Below are positions 11,460 to 23,000 of a stretch of DNA of 64,000 nucleotides, in pieces (position 1 is the stretch's first letter; every line of letters begins with the position of its first letter). Origin of the DNA: Diphasiastrum complanatum (lineage: Eukaryota > Streptophyta > Lycopodiopsida > Lycopodiales > Lycopodiaceae); assembly GCA_029204225.1 (NCBI GenBank), contig CM055103.1, positions 42,847,104-42,911,103 of the forward strand, given 5' to 3'. Below the pieces are notes generated by a model. That model had not been told where the DNA came from and searched no databases. It saw only the letters and a list, made by a program, of their open reading frames with translations. The translations under genes were made by a program, and so were the position numbers.

Positions 11460-12420
11460 ATATATTTTTCCTCACTCCTAAGAGACTTATACACTGGAGT
11501 GACCAACTACCCATGTCAGGAATTATTCCTAATCCCACATATTGGACATGGACGTAACACCTTCCTTCTGTGTGTCTTTGCTGGTGGTGTGGTGTCAGCA
11601 GGTCCGGAGACTTGTGGAGAGGATCTATCCTGTCGCTTCTTAGACCTGAGCTCATGCGAAGCAATAGCAGGTTGTCGTGATTGTGTGCTTGATGGAGAGG
11701 TTGTAGAAGGTTTGTAACCTTTGATAGCAACAACATCTCATGGCGCCAAGGAAAGCTTCAAATCTAACTTGCTTTGACTCTTAGCTATGTCGAAAAATAT
11801 GTTGCCCAAAGATGTTACCGGGGCTCTCTTCTTCAATGCAGTGATCAATGATTGGGAGATGATCTTGGCCCAATTATACATATTTTGTTGGCCCTCGTAG
11901 GGTTCTTCCAACATGGCAAATACTTAGAGAGGGATCCTCATCAGGTGTGCCTTCCTTTTATGTGTATAATTTGTCAAGTACGCATAGGCAGCTGCCAAGT
12001 CTTTGCACTTGATTGCCTCCAGCAGAATGCCATCTTTGTTTATTTACTTATCGACAGAGGTGTCGAGGAACTTGGCATAAGGTTGTTGCAGCATGTTGGT
12101 CAACCTCACTGGTTTCTCTTTGTATCCACTTGGAAATCCATAAGTTGTGAGGTTGTTGCCAACCAGATAGACATACAACTCCAATCTTGCAAGTCAATTC
12201 GGAATGTCAGCTTCTTGTCATCGAAATTCTCATAGGCCTGGTACATGAGATACAGGCTCTGGTGTCCTTTGCACTTGGGAATATCAAAATCTAATTCTTG
12301 AAAAAGAATTTCGGCTTGCGTGTACTATTGGATCATGGTATCATCGTCACATTTGATGAGGTTCAATGCGTTTGGCATTTCTGGTATCTATTCACCGTGA
12401 TCTGAATCTGATTCGGCCAT
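11460..12420 (-). pseudogene. Unrecognised frameshifted protein gene
   Basis: Reading on the minus strand from an ATG at 12418-12420, a protein-like sequence begins MAESDSDHGE and runs to about 11500 across several stops and at least two frame changes. Recognisable coding-like stretches include QSLYLMYQAYENFDDKKLTF, LTNMLQQPYAKFLDTSVDK, DLAAAYAYLTNYTHKRKAHL and YEGQQNMYNWAKIISQSLI. They are followed by a Ser/Thr/Pro-rich basic tail and a terminal CPICG. Stop codons include TAG right after the tenth codon. I do not recognise the family. The acidic start, helical middle and basic tail with a Cys pair are compatible with a transposon accessory or gag-like protein, but this is a guess. Confidence 0.45.
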
Positions 12421-12639
12421 TTTTTGGAATTTTTTGGCTTTTGTTTTATTTTCTCTAGATTGGGTGTTGAATGGGATTTGTTTGCTATAGTGGCAGATGT
12501 GGATGAAAAATGTCGGATGCAAATGGAATGATTGAGGGCGGTCAGTTTGCAAGAAAAATCGTTTGAATCGGATCACAAATAGCAAAGATCGCTAAAAATT
12601 TATCAATCGGACATGAACTCTCCCGAGAATTTTGTGAAG

Positions 12640-12930
12640 TAAATGACTTGGGCATCAACGTATATATACAAATTATTTTTAGGTCAGGCGTTGGATGCAA
12701 TGAGTCTCGTCGGATGTGTTCATCATGAAAACATCGTCGGTGGACACAAATCATCGGATGTAAATGTGTTGTATGGGAATGCATCGAATGTAGGTGTAGT
12801 CATCATTGGGCATATTATTGGATGTAATTGGTGATGGCATCGGATGCAGGCTATCGGATGCATCATCAGATGCACTGTCGAGTGCACTGTCAGATGCAGT
12901 TTTGAACTCACTGTCGTTGTACCTTTGGAT
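12640..12930. repeat. Dispersed TCGGATG repeat cluster
   Basis: About ten copies of (A/G)TCGGATG or close variants (TTGGATGCA, TCAGATGCA, TCGAATG) in under 300 bp, especially dense at 12838-12900. It lies just upstream (in gene orientation) of the 11.5-12.4 kb pseudogene. Short CpG-containing repeats of this kind are typical of sub-terminal regions of plant DNA transposons. Confidence 0.6.
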
Positions 12931-13213
12931 GTAAAAGTTGGAATTGTTTTTTTTTTCAGATTTTTTGGATAGTGTAAAATCTATGGTCCTTTGGGAGGAC
13001 TTGGGAAGATATATACATCGAAAGACACTATGAAAAAGAGTAAATCTGATGATAATATATAGAATGATGGAAAAAAAATGGAAAGGAAAAATTGAAAAAA
13101 TGGAAGGTAAAAATCCAGAACTACATTTTACATAGGACTTACTGTAAAAGTATCCTAATAGTACCTCCGTAGTCGGCTACCATTGACCAATGTATTTTGG
13201 TATATTACAAGGA

Positions 13214-14101
13214 TCATCTATCTTTTATTATGAATTTGAATGCCTTACAAAAAATCGTAACATTTGACGAGTTTTTAGCTTGATATCTAGATTGTGCTCT
13301 TCTATAAAACCACTGAAAATGTTGAACTAAATATTTATTTTCTGAATTGTGTCCACCATGATTTGTAGCTCTATGAAATGCTCCTCTTGCTTGACAATGT
13401 GATTTTTCCATGCCTTGTGATGACCAGATACTTAAGCTTCCATATTCCTTTGCAAAATAAGTTGCATGATGAAAAACGATGTGCTACAAACAAGAGTTGA
13501 AAAAAGTAACATCAGTAGAAAAAAAATATAATCATGAACGAGATAAGTATCATATAATGAAATAGATCAGTACCATGTAATGTGTAACATTGTCTTTTCC
13601 CCAACAATCATGTACAGATTTTACAAATGTGGTGCAATGATTTTGCAAAGTCCTCATATCTTCTGATGATAGGTTTTCTTTTCTGATAACACCTATGAGT
13701 TTGTTTAAGTTGTTCCAAACTTGTCCCTTTTCCACTCAATTACTTACTTCCAGTGTTTGTGTGGCTTGAAAAATTTCTTTCCAAATTCCATAACTGACAC
13801 TAGATTCTTTGCATGTGTGATTGGATAAGAATCTTCTTGCTTTAGCGCTTCCAATTGATGGCTTATTAGGAACATATCTTTTATTTTTGGAGAGTCTATC
13901 ACTTTTTTCAATGGTGACATTCTCTTTATGTAATCCTGCCTTTGAAAGAACTTCTTCCGACCTCTTAATAGTTGCTTTAGCTACAGACTCCGGTTTGGTA
14001 TTCCATGCAAGGAGAATATGCAGATAAATTAGTTTCTCAAAGGTTTCACGAACATGTAAACATAAAAATTGTTCAAATTTCACAAAACTGGTACTAATCA
14101 A
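13214..14101 (-). pseudogene. Unrecognised spliced gene with one nonsense codon
   Basis: Two minus-strand exons: 14101-13574 and 13483-13214, separated by a 90-bp intron (donor ATG|GTACTG at 13573, acceptor TTGTTTGTAG|CAC at 13484). The junction is phase 0 and joins coherent sequence: ...KDNVTHYM then HIVFHHATYFAKEYGSLSIW. Exon 1 has one in-frame TGA at 13736-13738, followed by VWNNLNKLIGVIRKENL. Exon 2 carries SSQGMEKSHCQARGAFHRAT, HGGHNSENKYL and FQWFYRR, ending at a stop at 13214. Predicted length is about 265 codons; the start is uncertain and the true 5' end may lie further upstream. The composition and the GMEKSH...HGG...FQWFYRR pattern remind me of uncharacterised transposon-associated proteins, where the Glu could be a catalytic residue; this is inference. 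It could also be a recently dead host gene. Confidence 0.55.
13484..13573 (-). other. 90-bp intron of the unrecognised gene
   Basis: GT...AG boundaries, T-rich 3' half with a run of T before TTGTTTGTAG, and stops in the retained frame. Removing it restores a continuous reading frame in phase 0. Confidence 0.6.
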
Positions 14102-14209
14102 TGCTTAGAGTCTACCAATTGGTCTAACAACACTAAAATAGTAACAAAAAGACGATTTGGGGGGACATGATAAGTCCCAATAGTGTCAATTTGGTAGATT
14201 TCAAAATAA

Positions 14210-14530
14210 AAATGCGCAATTTCCGACACAAGGTTCCGACGGATTCAAGAAAATTTCATAATCCGTCGGAATCCGACATCATAACACGTCGGAATCTGAC
14301 AAAAAAAAAAAAATTGTCTAAAAATAAATAAATTTGCCGAATTTTTTTTTTTTTTTATGGACGTCGGATTCCGACGGCCAATAAAAATGTCGGAATCCGA
14401 CATTCCATTTCGGAGACTGCAACTTTTTAAATGGATGACGTAACTTGTCCGTGCATAAAAAAAAAACATAAAGCGGACGTCGAATTTCGACGGATAATAC
14501 AGATGTCGAAAGCTGCGTCATTTTTCTAGG
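14210..14530. repeat. Cluster of GTCGGAATCCGAC palindromes
   Basis: At least six copies in both orientations of the palindromic unit (G)TCGGA(A/T)TCCGA(C), for example 14264-14278, 14290-14299, 14363-14375, 14390-14402 and a decayed copy near 14479-14492, separated by poly-A or poly-T. Such CpG-rich clustered short inverted repeats occur in sub-terminal regions of CACTA-like transposons. No terminal inverted repeat is identified. Confidence 0.7.
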
Positions 14531-16049
14531 ATTTTTTTTTATTTTTTATTCTTGCAAGAGCTTGTTAGAGATCGGCTTTTGGCGCTTTTTCTCACTTCTA
14601 TCAATTCCATTTGTCTCATTCCACATATGATTCTTTTGTTTTGTTAGTACAACTAAGATTTCTTTCATTGTAGTTATTGCTGTTTTTTAGAAGAGAGTTG
14701 AGAGATGTGATTATTAACATCGCTACCTCTATAATACATCTGACCATTGTTGCTACTACTTTGCAAGCCTTCATTATGCCAATGAGTATTAGATATGAAG
14801 GAAAGCCATCACTAAGCTAGTTGTCAGATCAGAGACTCAACTAACCCTTCACGACCATGAAAAGGGAGTTTGCAACTGTTGTCTAAAGCTGATCTATCAA
14901 CGACCATTGAGAACTCACTGATTTATTGTCAATGGGAGCCCTCATGGCTGTTCTAGTTGAGAGCAGTTCTATCCTAGCAAAGGACAGAAGCAAAGTGACA
15001 AACATAGTAGAATCAATTGAAGCATTCATGACTAGCACTTTTTTGCTTTACGACTACATGCATATGCACTCAGAAATAGGTATGGCTTTATCTATTTTCA
15101 GTTCGTTTCATCTGTCATTTTCCGTAATCATTTGTTTTTTGTATGCACTTCGAATTCCTGTCGATTGGAATATGTTTGGTTGCAATTATGCTAGTTTCCA
15201 TACCAGTTAACGAATGGGTTCGTAGTGTATTAGTGACTTGATTAATATTGTGAATCATAGTTGATCTAAATATTCATTCTGCGTGTTTGAAACGATTGTA
15301 AGAGGTTATTTGCTTCGAATTTGGTAGTATTGTATGTGTGCATAGTACCGATTTGGTACTTTTGGCACTGTTCTTTCAGCACTATTGAGTTGAACATGTG
15401 TGTCTGCTAGCACAATTTGTGTGTCTTTTTGTCTCATGTTTAGGATAAAGGCATGTCTAGAACACTTGAGACTTGTTGAGTACTTTGGGACTTAAACCAT
15501 GTAGTTAAATAGGCTATTACTACCTTGATGAACGACGTTCGTCAAGAATGCCCATGAACTATCCAAGTGCATGCTAGACAACTAAGATTTGATTAACAAT
15601 GTTCGTCAAAAAATTTCATTCACTCTCTTGTAAAAGAAAATACATGAGACTTGCACCAGACTCAAAATCACTAAACATGTTTTTATACGGAAATTCAATA
15701 GAAAGTATTAATTCAGCAATGTAGGTTTTGGGGAAGTTGTTTGAAAGAGATAAAGAGAGAGAGTTTTTGGTGGAGTTAAAGATAGTCAACATTCTCGATT
15801 CTAGGAAGGGGTGTAGCCCTTGGTTTTGTCCTGTTGAAGGCGTGGTATCATAAACAGTTCTTTGTTGGACTTAAAACATCCACAAGGAAGGCCATGTTGT
15901 TGGGAGGGAGCATTGTGGGGACATTCTGGAATAGGATACAACCATATGGTTCGAGAATTTTGACTAACACTCTTCATGCTTTCTTTCTGTCACTTTCATT
16001 CTTTGTGGGTTCTTGGTACTTTTGGTTCTCCTGGAGTACCAAAATTTTG
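14531..16049. other. Spacer without recognisable genes
   Basis: Contains short open frames (14926-15210 and 15834-16052, plus strand) that match nothing I know. An imperfect inverted repeat, TTGGTACTTTTGG with GAGTACCAAAA, lies at 16012-16046. Confidence 0.5.
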
Positions 16050-16780
16050 TGAGTTGTTGGCATTTGAAAGTTCCACATTTGGTTTTTAATAAACATGATT
16101 AACATCCTACTAGTCATCAATAAATGTGATAGAATAAATAGCTCATCTGAGTGATGAAATTTGCAATGGCCACACAAATAAAAATGCATAAGATCTAACA
16201 TGCCTTCTTGAAGGTTGACCTCATAAAAATTATACTTCTAGAATGCTTGCCAAAATTGCAACATTAAAAAAAAAAACCTTGCTAGATAATGAAGTAGAAA
16301 ATTGTAAGCCATTATTTGAGAGAATTATGATACATGTATTTAATGCATTAGATTCTCATATTTAAACGTCCAAGTCGATAATGCCACAATTTATTTCTAT
16401 ATAGAGAGGTTCACTTATTATTTGAAATTAGGGCATAATAAAAGGTCTAAAAGTAGTCACGCCTAATTCCTTCTACAAAAATATTCAAATTATCATAGAT
16501 AATCACACATTCATTCCAATTAAACCTAACAGTGTAACCAACAATTCTGCTGATTGACAATAAACTCTTGTTGATTCCAAGAATACACAATACATCACAA
16601 TAGATCTTGAAATGCCATTTTGGAAGTCAAGTTGTACAATGCATTGGCCTTCAACCTTATGTGAGCTGGAATCTCCATGGTAGAGATGTTCTTGCCATGT
16701 GTAGAAGCATTAAATGTGAAAACCACTCTCTTTGAGAGATCATGTGTTGTGATAGGTACCCTTTGTGAATCCTTCATGGA
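16050..16780 (-). pseudogene. Possible degenerate Copia protease / pre-integrase
   Basis: On the minus strand, 16600-16430 reads as VLCILGINKSLLSISRIV followed by GYTVRFNWNECVI, which has the spacing of the Copia protease C-terminus (a VLYVPxLxKNLLSVxxL pattern, then a GYxVxFxxxxCxI pattern). Some 200 bp further down (16230-16060), NLQEGMLDLMHFYLCGHC could be the GAG-pre-integrase finger. Stops and frame changes are frequent. This is a weak call for an old minus-strand Copia. Confidence 0.3.
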
Positions 16781-17204
16781 TAGCTTTTGGATGTCTTCAT
16801 GTTCCTCAAAATCCAGAATTTCAGCAGTGTTATTTCATTGTTGCTTCTTTTTTGGATTCATTATAAATCATGATTTTGCAATTTTAATGTCACGGTTAGT
16901 ATATTTGCAAACCATATTTAGGTGTCTGTGACAGCCATATTAGTGATTTCTGAAGTGCATAAATTGCAATGTATCAAAGCAGAGAATAAAACTCTGATAC
17001 GAACAGACTTAAAAATGGAAACGCAAATGTAGAATTTTAATACATGTAAAATCAGCCAACATTTTTGGCATTGGTAACAATCCTAATTATAGGATAATTT
17101 TACATGTTTCTATGTACAATGATTTATGTAACATTCAGCTAAACATATAGCTATATCGTCTATTTAAAGATTTGTTAAAAGAAGCATCTGCAACCTGATT
17201 TTCT

Positions 17205-17560
17205 GTTAACAAATGCGATAGTTGCAATATTAAGGCAATCACTAAAGTTGCCACCTTCCCAAAAATGAAATAGGCCCTTTATCAGAGATACAAGAGGCCC
17301 AATAGTTGAGACAAATGCTGAAGAGAACGTGATAGTCGCAATTTATGGGCAGTCACTAGAGTTGTTGCCCTTCACTAAGGTCTACATAGAATATGATGCA
17401 ATGCGATAAAGGGGTATTTGAATGAATCGTAGCCCTTCGCTATTCCCATTCAAAAATGCGAGGGTGCGATAGTAAGGGTAACCACCTAAGCTGCTGCCTT
17501 CACTGAAGTTATTGCACTTCAAAAAATGCGATAGTCAGAGCAGTTGCATCTTTTGTACCA
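17205..17560. repeat. Degenerate ~115-bp tandem repeats
   Basis: The segment ATGCGATAGT...GCAATCACTAAAGTTGCCACC at 17212-17260 recurs with changes at about 17328-17380 (GTGATAGTCGCAA...CACTAGAGTTGTTGCCC), 17455-17510 (GTGCGATAGTAAGG...CACCTAAGCTGCTGCC) and partly at 17525-17550. Period roughly 115-125 bp. Confidence 0.6.
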
Positions 17561-18330
17561 TAGGCTGTCCAAAATTGCTAGTAAAGTAATCTCTCGATGG
17601 GCTTTGCGGCTTAATACCTACAACTGTGTCAATAATGGACCTCGTCCTTGGCTAAGAGAAGGGCCCTGGACGTTTCCTTAGTAAGCAAGGTGACCCAGTC
17701 ACACCCATAGCTTGTTGGCTCTTCTAGGGCAAAATTAAAATCTAGTGAGATTCTTGCCCTATGGATTCTGGCCACTTCAAATATGTGCACCACTGTGGTA
17801 ATTGTTGCATCTAGTGCTGGATCTTGAATGGCGTCAAGGAAAATGCCATTATTTGTTCTCTAGGCCCCCATTGTTTGCTCCATCAATCTAATCCAAACCT
17901 GCAATTTTGGCCTTGTTGGCCATGAGTACCCTTGGTCCCCTTAGAACTCCCATTTGGTGTACGGCCTCTAATGTGCATGCCACATCATAGGTTTGGTTGG
18001 CCAATCTGAACTTGAATAGTTGCTTTTCAGGGTTGTTCACTTAGGTAGGCCGGCCCAAGGAACTATGAACTTTGACTGGTGGTTTGGTGGGATCTCGTTC
18101 CCACATGTATCTAATACAGCTTTGCCCTTGGGGCCCACCACCTCTACATGTCCTCTATGATGTACATGGGCAGCATTGTTGGGACCTGTTCCCTCTTCTC
18201 CATGTACTCCTCATTCGATGTGTGAGGGGCAAGGTTGGCCTCTAACATGTAATCAGATACATGTTCACTCTCCCTCTCTTTCTGTATTTTAAGCCTCAAG
18301 AATTTGGTAGCCCTTGGCAGACTCAATTTT
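17561..18330 (-). pseudogene. Faint minus-strand coding remnant, unidentified
   Basis: A coding-like minus-strand reading with scattered stops (for example NNPEKQLFKFRLANQTYD followed by a CTLEAVHQMGVLRGPRVLM stretch near 18030-17890). The first 60 codons form an open frame, 18326-18144. No domain is recognised; an old retroelement gag or linker is one possibility. Confidence 0.25.
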
Positions 18331-20056
18331 AGGCCACATGGATTAGCTCTCTAAAATCCGCTAGATATAAGAATCATGTGTAGAAAATGTCCATGATTAT
18401 TTCCATGCTAGTTCCACATGTGGATTATACGTCACATCGTCCAAACCTCTAGATTTTGCATCCATATAGTATCCAACTATGGATGTTCCATGGGCAGATA
18501 TATTTTTACACAAATGTATATTTTCAGGAAATATCATTCAATTGTTTGCAGACTCTGGCCGTATTGATCCAGTGACTAACAGATATTTTCCACACGTGGA
18601 TGCTCCATCCAATTGTATTCACAGAAATCCATGTCTGTATCCACATGACCAGTCCCATGCAAGTCATCTTCATGCCTGCGTAGATTTAAGCTTTGTAGAG
18701 ATTGTAAGTAGGATAACTGACATGCATTGTATGGTTGATGATTCTAATGCTCGAGTTCTTTGTAGGAATGCATGTACAGCAATTACTTTATAGGAGGACC
18801 ACCACCATACTAATGATTATATTTATATCTAAGTCAGACATTATTGTTCTGCTTCATGTCTTATTTGCATAAAAGATGTCTATGCTTGATCTTGCTCATA
18901 ACTTGCACACTTGCAATCACTTTGGCTGTGTGTTTGTCTGTGTTAGCATCCCCTTGTAAGATGATTTAGGGCCTTTACTCCAAAAAATACAAGCAGATTG
19001 CTGAAATCTCAACAATGTACGATCTGAACTGGCATAAGCTCATTCTCCTAGATGAATTTATTCTAAACGCATGCAAAAACCTTCTTGCACATATTTATTG
19101 ATGATCACTTGCTCAATTTAGGAGACTAGATAGTAATTGACATGGAACAAATAATTATCAAAAACCATGTGTACAAGACATAAAAATAGCAACATCCCTT
19201 TGAAAGTAGATGACAATAGCAACATCTCTTTGAAAGTAGATGGACAATACTTCAAAACTTGCACTAACAGACAAGCAGCTTGATATTGAGTCAACAAGAT
19301 AAAAAAATGTGGATGCTCAGTCCATGGTACATCATGAATGCTTGTTGCTATTACCCATGAGCCGTGATCCTGAGACATCTAATATATTCCATAAACAAAA
19401 GAAATAGTCAATGTCATTAAGAAATTTACTTTACACAAAATCTAGTTGGATACATTTTGCACCTTTGATGAGAAGATTTGGGAAGTACCCTAATCGAATA
19501 AAGGTTACTGACTAAACAAAAGGGCTTCTTGCATTCAATGAATCTGAGCTCTTGACCATCATTTTTCAAGCTCTATACTTTGCATCCACTGGACTACAAA
19601 TGGCACCTTTGGTGCTGTACATCTCGAGCGAAAATTAGTACAGGGCTTCAACTCCTGAAATGTCCAAAATGAGAAGATTTACTACAAGAACTGACGAATC
19701 AAAAGCATTTCAAAAAATTCAAGGAAAACTGAAATCAGCAGGCATATGCTGGATACAAATACGTACAAGCTTTCACCACTTAAATCAAGATTTGATTGTT
19801 TTGACCAATCAAATGATGTTAACAAAAAGTTATTATGCTTGTTTTCCTGTACGCATCGTACTTTCTCATTCAGACATTATGTAGCGTATTCAAATAAGAA
19901 ACCTACAATAGAGAGGCTTACCTCAAGAAATGACCATTCAAAATCTGCTGCTTGCTTCTGTCCTTTATGATCTCTGTCCAAGCTGATTGCATTGATTTTC
20001 AGCAGCACAGGCTGGAAACCTAAGTTGCCCTATTTTACACGCAAGCAGCAAGGTTC
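18331..20056. other. 3' flank of MKP1, including its probable 3' UTR
   Basis: No second gene found. The MKP1 3' UTR should begin at 20056 and run toward lower coordinates. AATAAA on the minus strand occurs only near 19062 and 19099, about 1 kb away, so the polyadenylation site is not settled. CCACACGTGG-like and CCACATGTGG palindromes lie at 18591 and 18415. Confidence 0.5.
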
Positions 20057-23000
20057 TTATCCATTTACGAACAGCTCCCAAAAATCATCAGGCTCCAAGC
20101 CTTCCTTCACAACCTGTTTAGAGGATGTCAGTTATTTTTTCATAGGAGGCATTATGGCGCACACATACATTTTAAGCAGAGTAAAACTTAGAGCAATATC
20201 ATAAAGGTTCCACAAAAACAGTGAAAGATTACATGCTATATACTCTGCTGCCACCATCTGTGTTCACAAGCGATGACAGATTCCATATACAAGTACATAC
20301 TACAATCGAATGCTTTGATGGTAAAGCAATGAAAGTGAGTTGTGAAAGAAAACTGATCACCCTGTGGCATCCATACTTTTTATACAGGAGCTAATATCAC
20401 CCTAAAGGATAAACCTTTCCCACACTTCTGATAAAGGCTGCATTTACAACCAAATTCACCCAACACAAAGCAAAACTACAAGTAGTGAACCCTCAAAAGA
20501 AATCAGATATTCCCGCCCAGACTGCAAACTTGACAGAATTCAAAGGATAGAGGTTCGCCGCTTGGCAAACATAAAGTCAACACAAACATGTTCATGAATG
20601 TGATCGGCAATGAGCCACAATACTCAATATATGTTGTGCACTAGAGGGGGTAACACAAATTGCTTCAAGCCAAAAACTGCTTCCTGCAGATGACCTCCAT
20701 CCCTTCCACTTGGATGAAACTGCTTTTTGGTACTATCAACCCCTGGGATCACAGAAAACTGAACCTGGGCTTGTACGAAAAAAGGACTAGCAACAATAAC
20801 AGTTATCTCGCTTCTTCTGTCAAATGAAGTCAACCCAAAGTGATTCAAAATTACAAAACACCAGGAACCATAAGCATTCAACTACAGTAATTCTAGACGA
20901 TGTTGTAAGTGCATCATAGAATAACGAAGACAACATTGACCAAATTGACTATCCAAAAAACTGAAGAAACTTCATGAAAGCAATTGAAAAAACTAGAATT
21001 AGGAGAAATTACAACATGCATTTTGATCTTACAAAGTTCAAACTGATAAGCTCATATGGTACATTAATGATTTTTAATTTCAAAATTGCTTACTTTAATA
21101 GGCATGTCCACTTGCAGTCGAGAGCGTTCTAAGAAGTCTTTGCCTACTTTTTCCCATACAGATTGCTGATTGTCCACATCCTCAACATGGAAAGCGATCT
21201 CCTTAGTTTCTTTCATATTTTTACCCACCCAGATATACACATGGGCATCAGCTTCTGGCATAACCTTGGGATGTCTACCAGATGGCGCAACAAGCACAAA
21301 GGCAGCTTGTGAATCAAGATCACCTGCATCAAAAAGGTCAACCTTTTCCATACTTGGCCAGGCATACATTTCTGGCTGTGTTTTCTGTTTTGAGTTGCTA
21401 AAATGGTTTAACTTTTGCCAAGTGGTCCTTGCTGAAGCATCTAGGCCTGTTCTTGGTATGCGAGTTACACTGCCTTCTGACTCTGGTGTCACCGTACCTT
21501 CTGATGATTGATTCTCTGAAATACAATGGGACCCACCTTGTTCAAAATCAGAATTCATACTACCAAAAAAATTCGGTAACTTCTTAGTGAGTTGCAAAGA
21601 GCCATATCCATTTGAAGAAGGTAGGCTCGGGCTCTTGAATGGGCCTTTTGGAGTTGAGGGATCATCTATCAAAGCAGGAAGTCTTAAAGAAGGAGGAGCA
21701 CTGCCCCTGCGTTGAGCCAATGATAGAGGAGGAGCTTTAGAAAGAGGCTTTGAATCAGGCTGAATAGGCGAGTGGTCAATTCGAATTGGATTTGAAAATG
21801 AGAAACTAAAAGCAGGAGAAAGCAACTCGGAAGAAGAAGGCGATTCACTGAAAGACGATTCCCCAGAGGGTGTATCTGATGTGGTAAAACAAGGGGAAGA
21901 GGTGGATCCAGTTGAGAAACTAGGAGATGGAGCAAACAACTTTGAAACTGATGATCCCACAGACAAAGAGGGGACATCTTGCACACGAAAGGGATCTGCT
22001 AAGGTCATAATACGTGAGCTTGTTGTCTCGGATAGCTCATTCGATTCTTTCATATTGGTTGATCCCAAACTTTGACTGCTGATCTCACAACTTGCTGCTT
22101 GTGGAGTTAACCTCTCCCTCATAGAGCCTGACAATACTTCGCGACGAATTCTACTCCAACCACTGTCTCGTGCTGGGACATGAGTTGCCAGGCCATTAGC
22201 AGGTGGAACCACTCCTCCCTCCAAAGCTCTGCGGTAAACATCATAATCAACATCATAACCTTTGACAATCCGCATTCCTCGATCTGATTCACATAATTGC
22301 CCATTAAATTGAGGTTGCAACTCTTTCTCTAAACTACAATCGATTTCTCTAGGTGTATGTTGTTGTCCTGGATCAACCTGCTGCACATTCTTCTCACGGT
22401 CGGAATGAGCTCCTAAAATTCCACCCACTTTGTTTTCAGAAGCAGTTAAAGCACTTTTTATGATTGAATCAGCGAACGTTGAATCAGAGTCTTCTGCAGA
22501 GCCAAACCCTTTGTTCAAAGATTCCCAGAATTCTGCTGGTTCATTCCCATCCGGAATTAAAGAGATTTTGCCCTGCGCCCTTTCGTACTTCACCACCTGG
22601 CTGGCAGCAATGTTTGCGGCAGTAGTCATCTCTGCTTCACAGCGTTTCCCAACCCACACAAAGATAGCACTGGGAACATGCACAACAAATGCACCTCTAG
22701 AATCCAAAGCAGCTACCCCTGGATTGCTTACAGTCTTCGGAACCAAATGCAGTGGATCGTAGTGGGAATGAGGCGCCATGCGGTACATTCGGAGCACAGA
22801 ATTGGGGCTAGCTGGAGCTGCGTGCACTCTCTTCTGACATTGTAACAATTGGCAAGCAAACCCCATGTTGGGATTTGTCACTCCCCTGGCTGCCTTCACA
22901 TCCTGGAACGCATCCTCGAAGCTTCTACCTTTCCTCCACATGAGATATGCGATAACAAGTGACGTGGATCGTGACACGCCCTGGCAGCAATGCACAAAGA

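Noticed and set aside
20624-20764. Candidate MKP1 last exon with acceptor at 20765
   Set aside because: Splices in phase 0 but gives a 46-residue tail without family similarity, whereas the exon at 20113-20057 gives the expected MKP1 ending.
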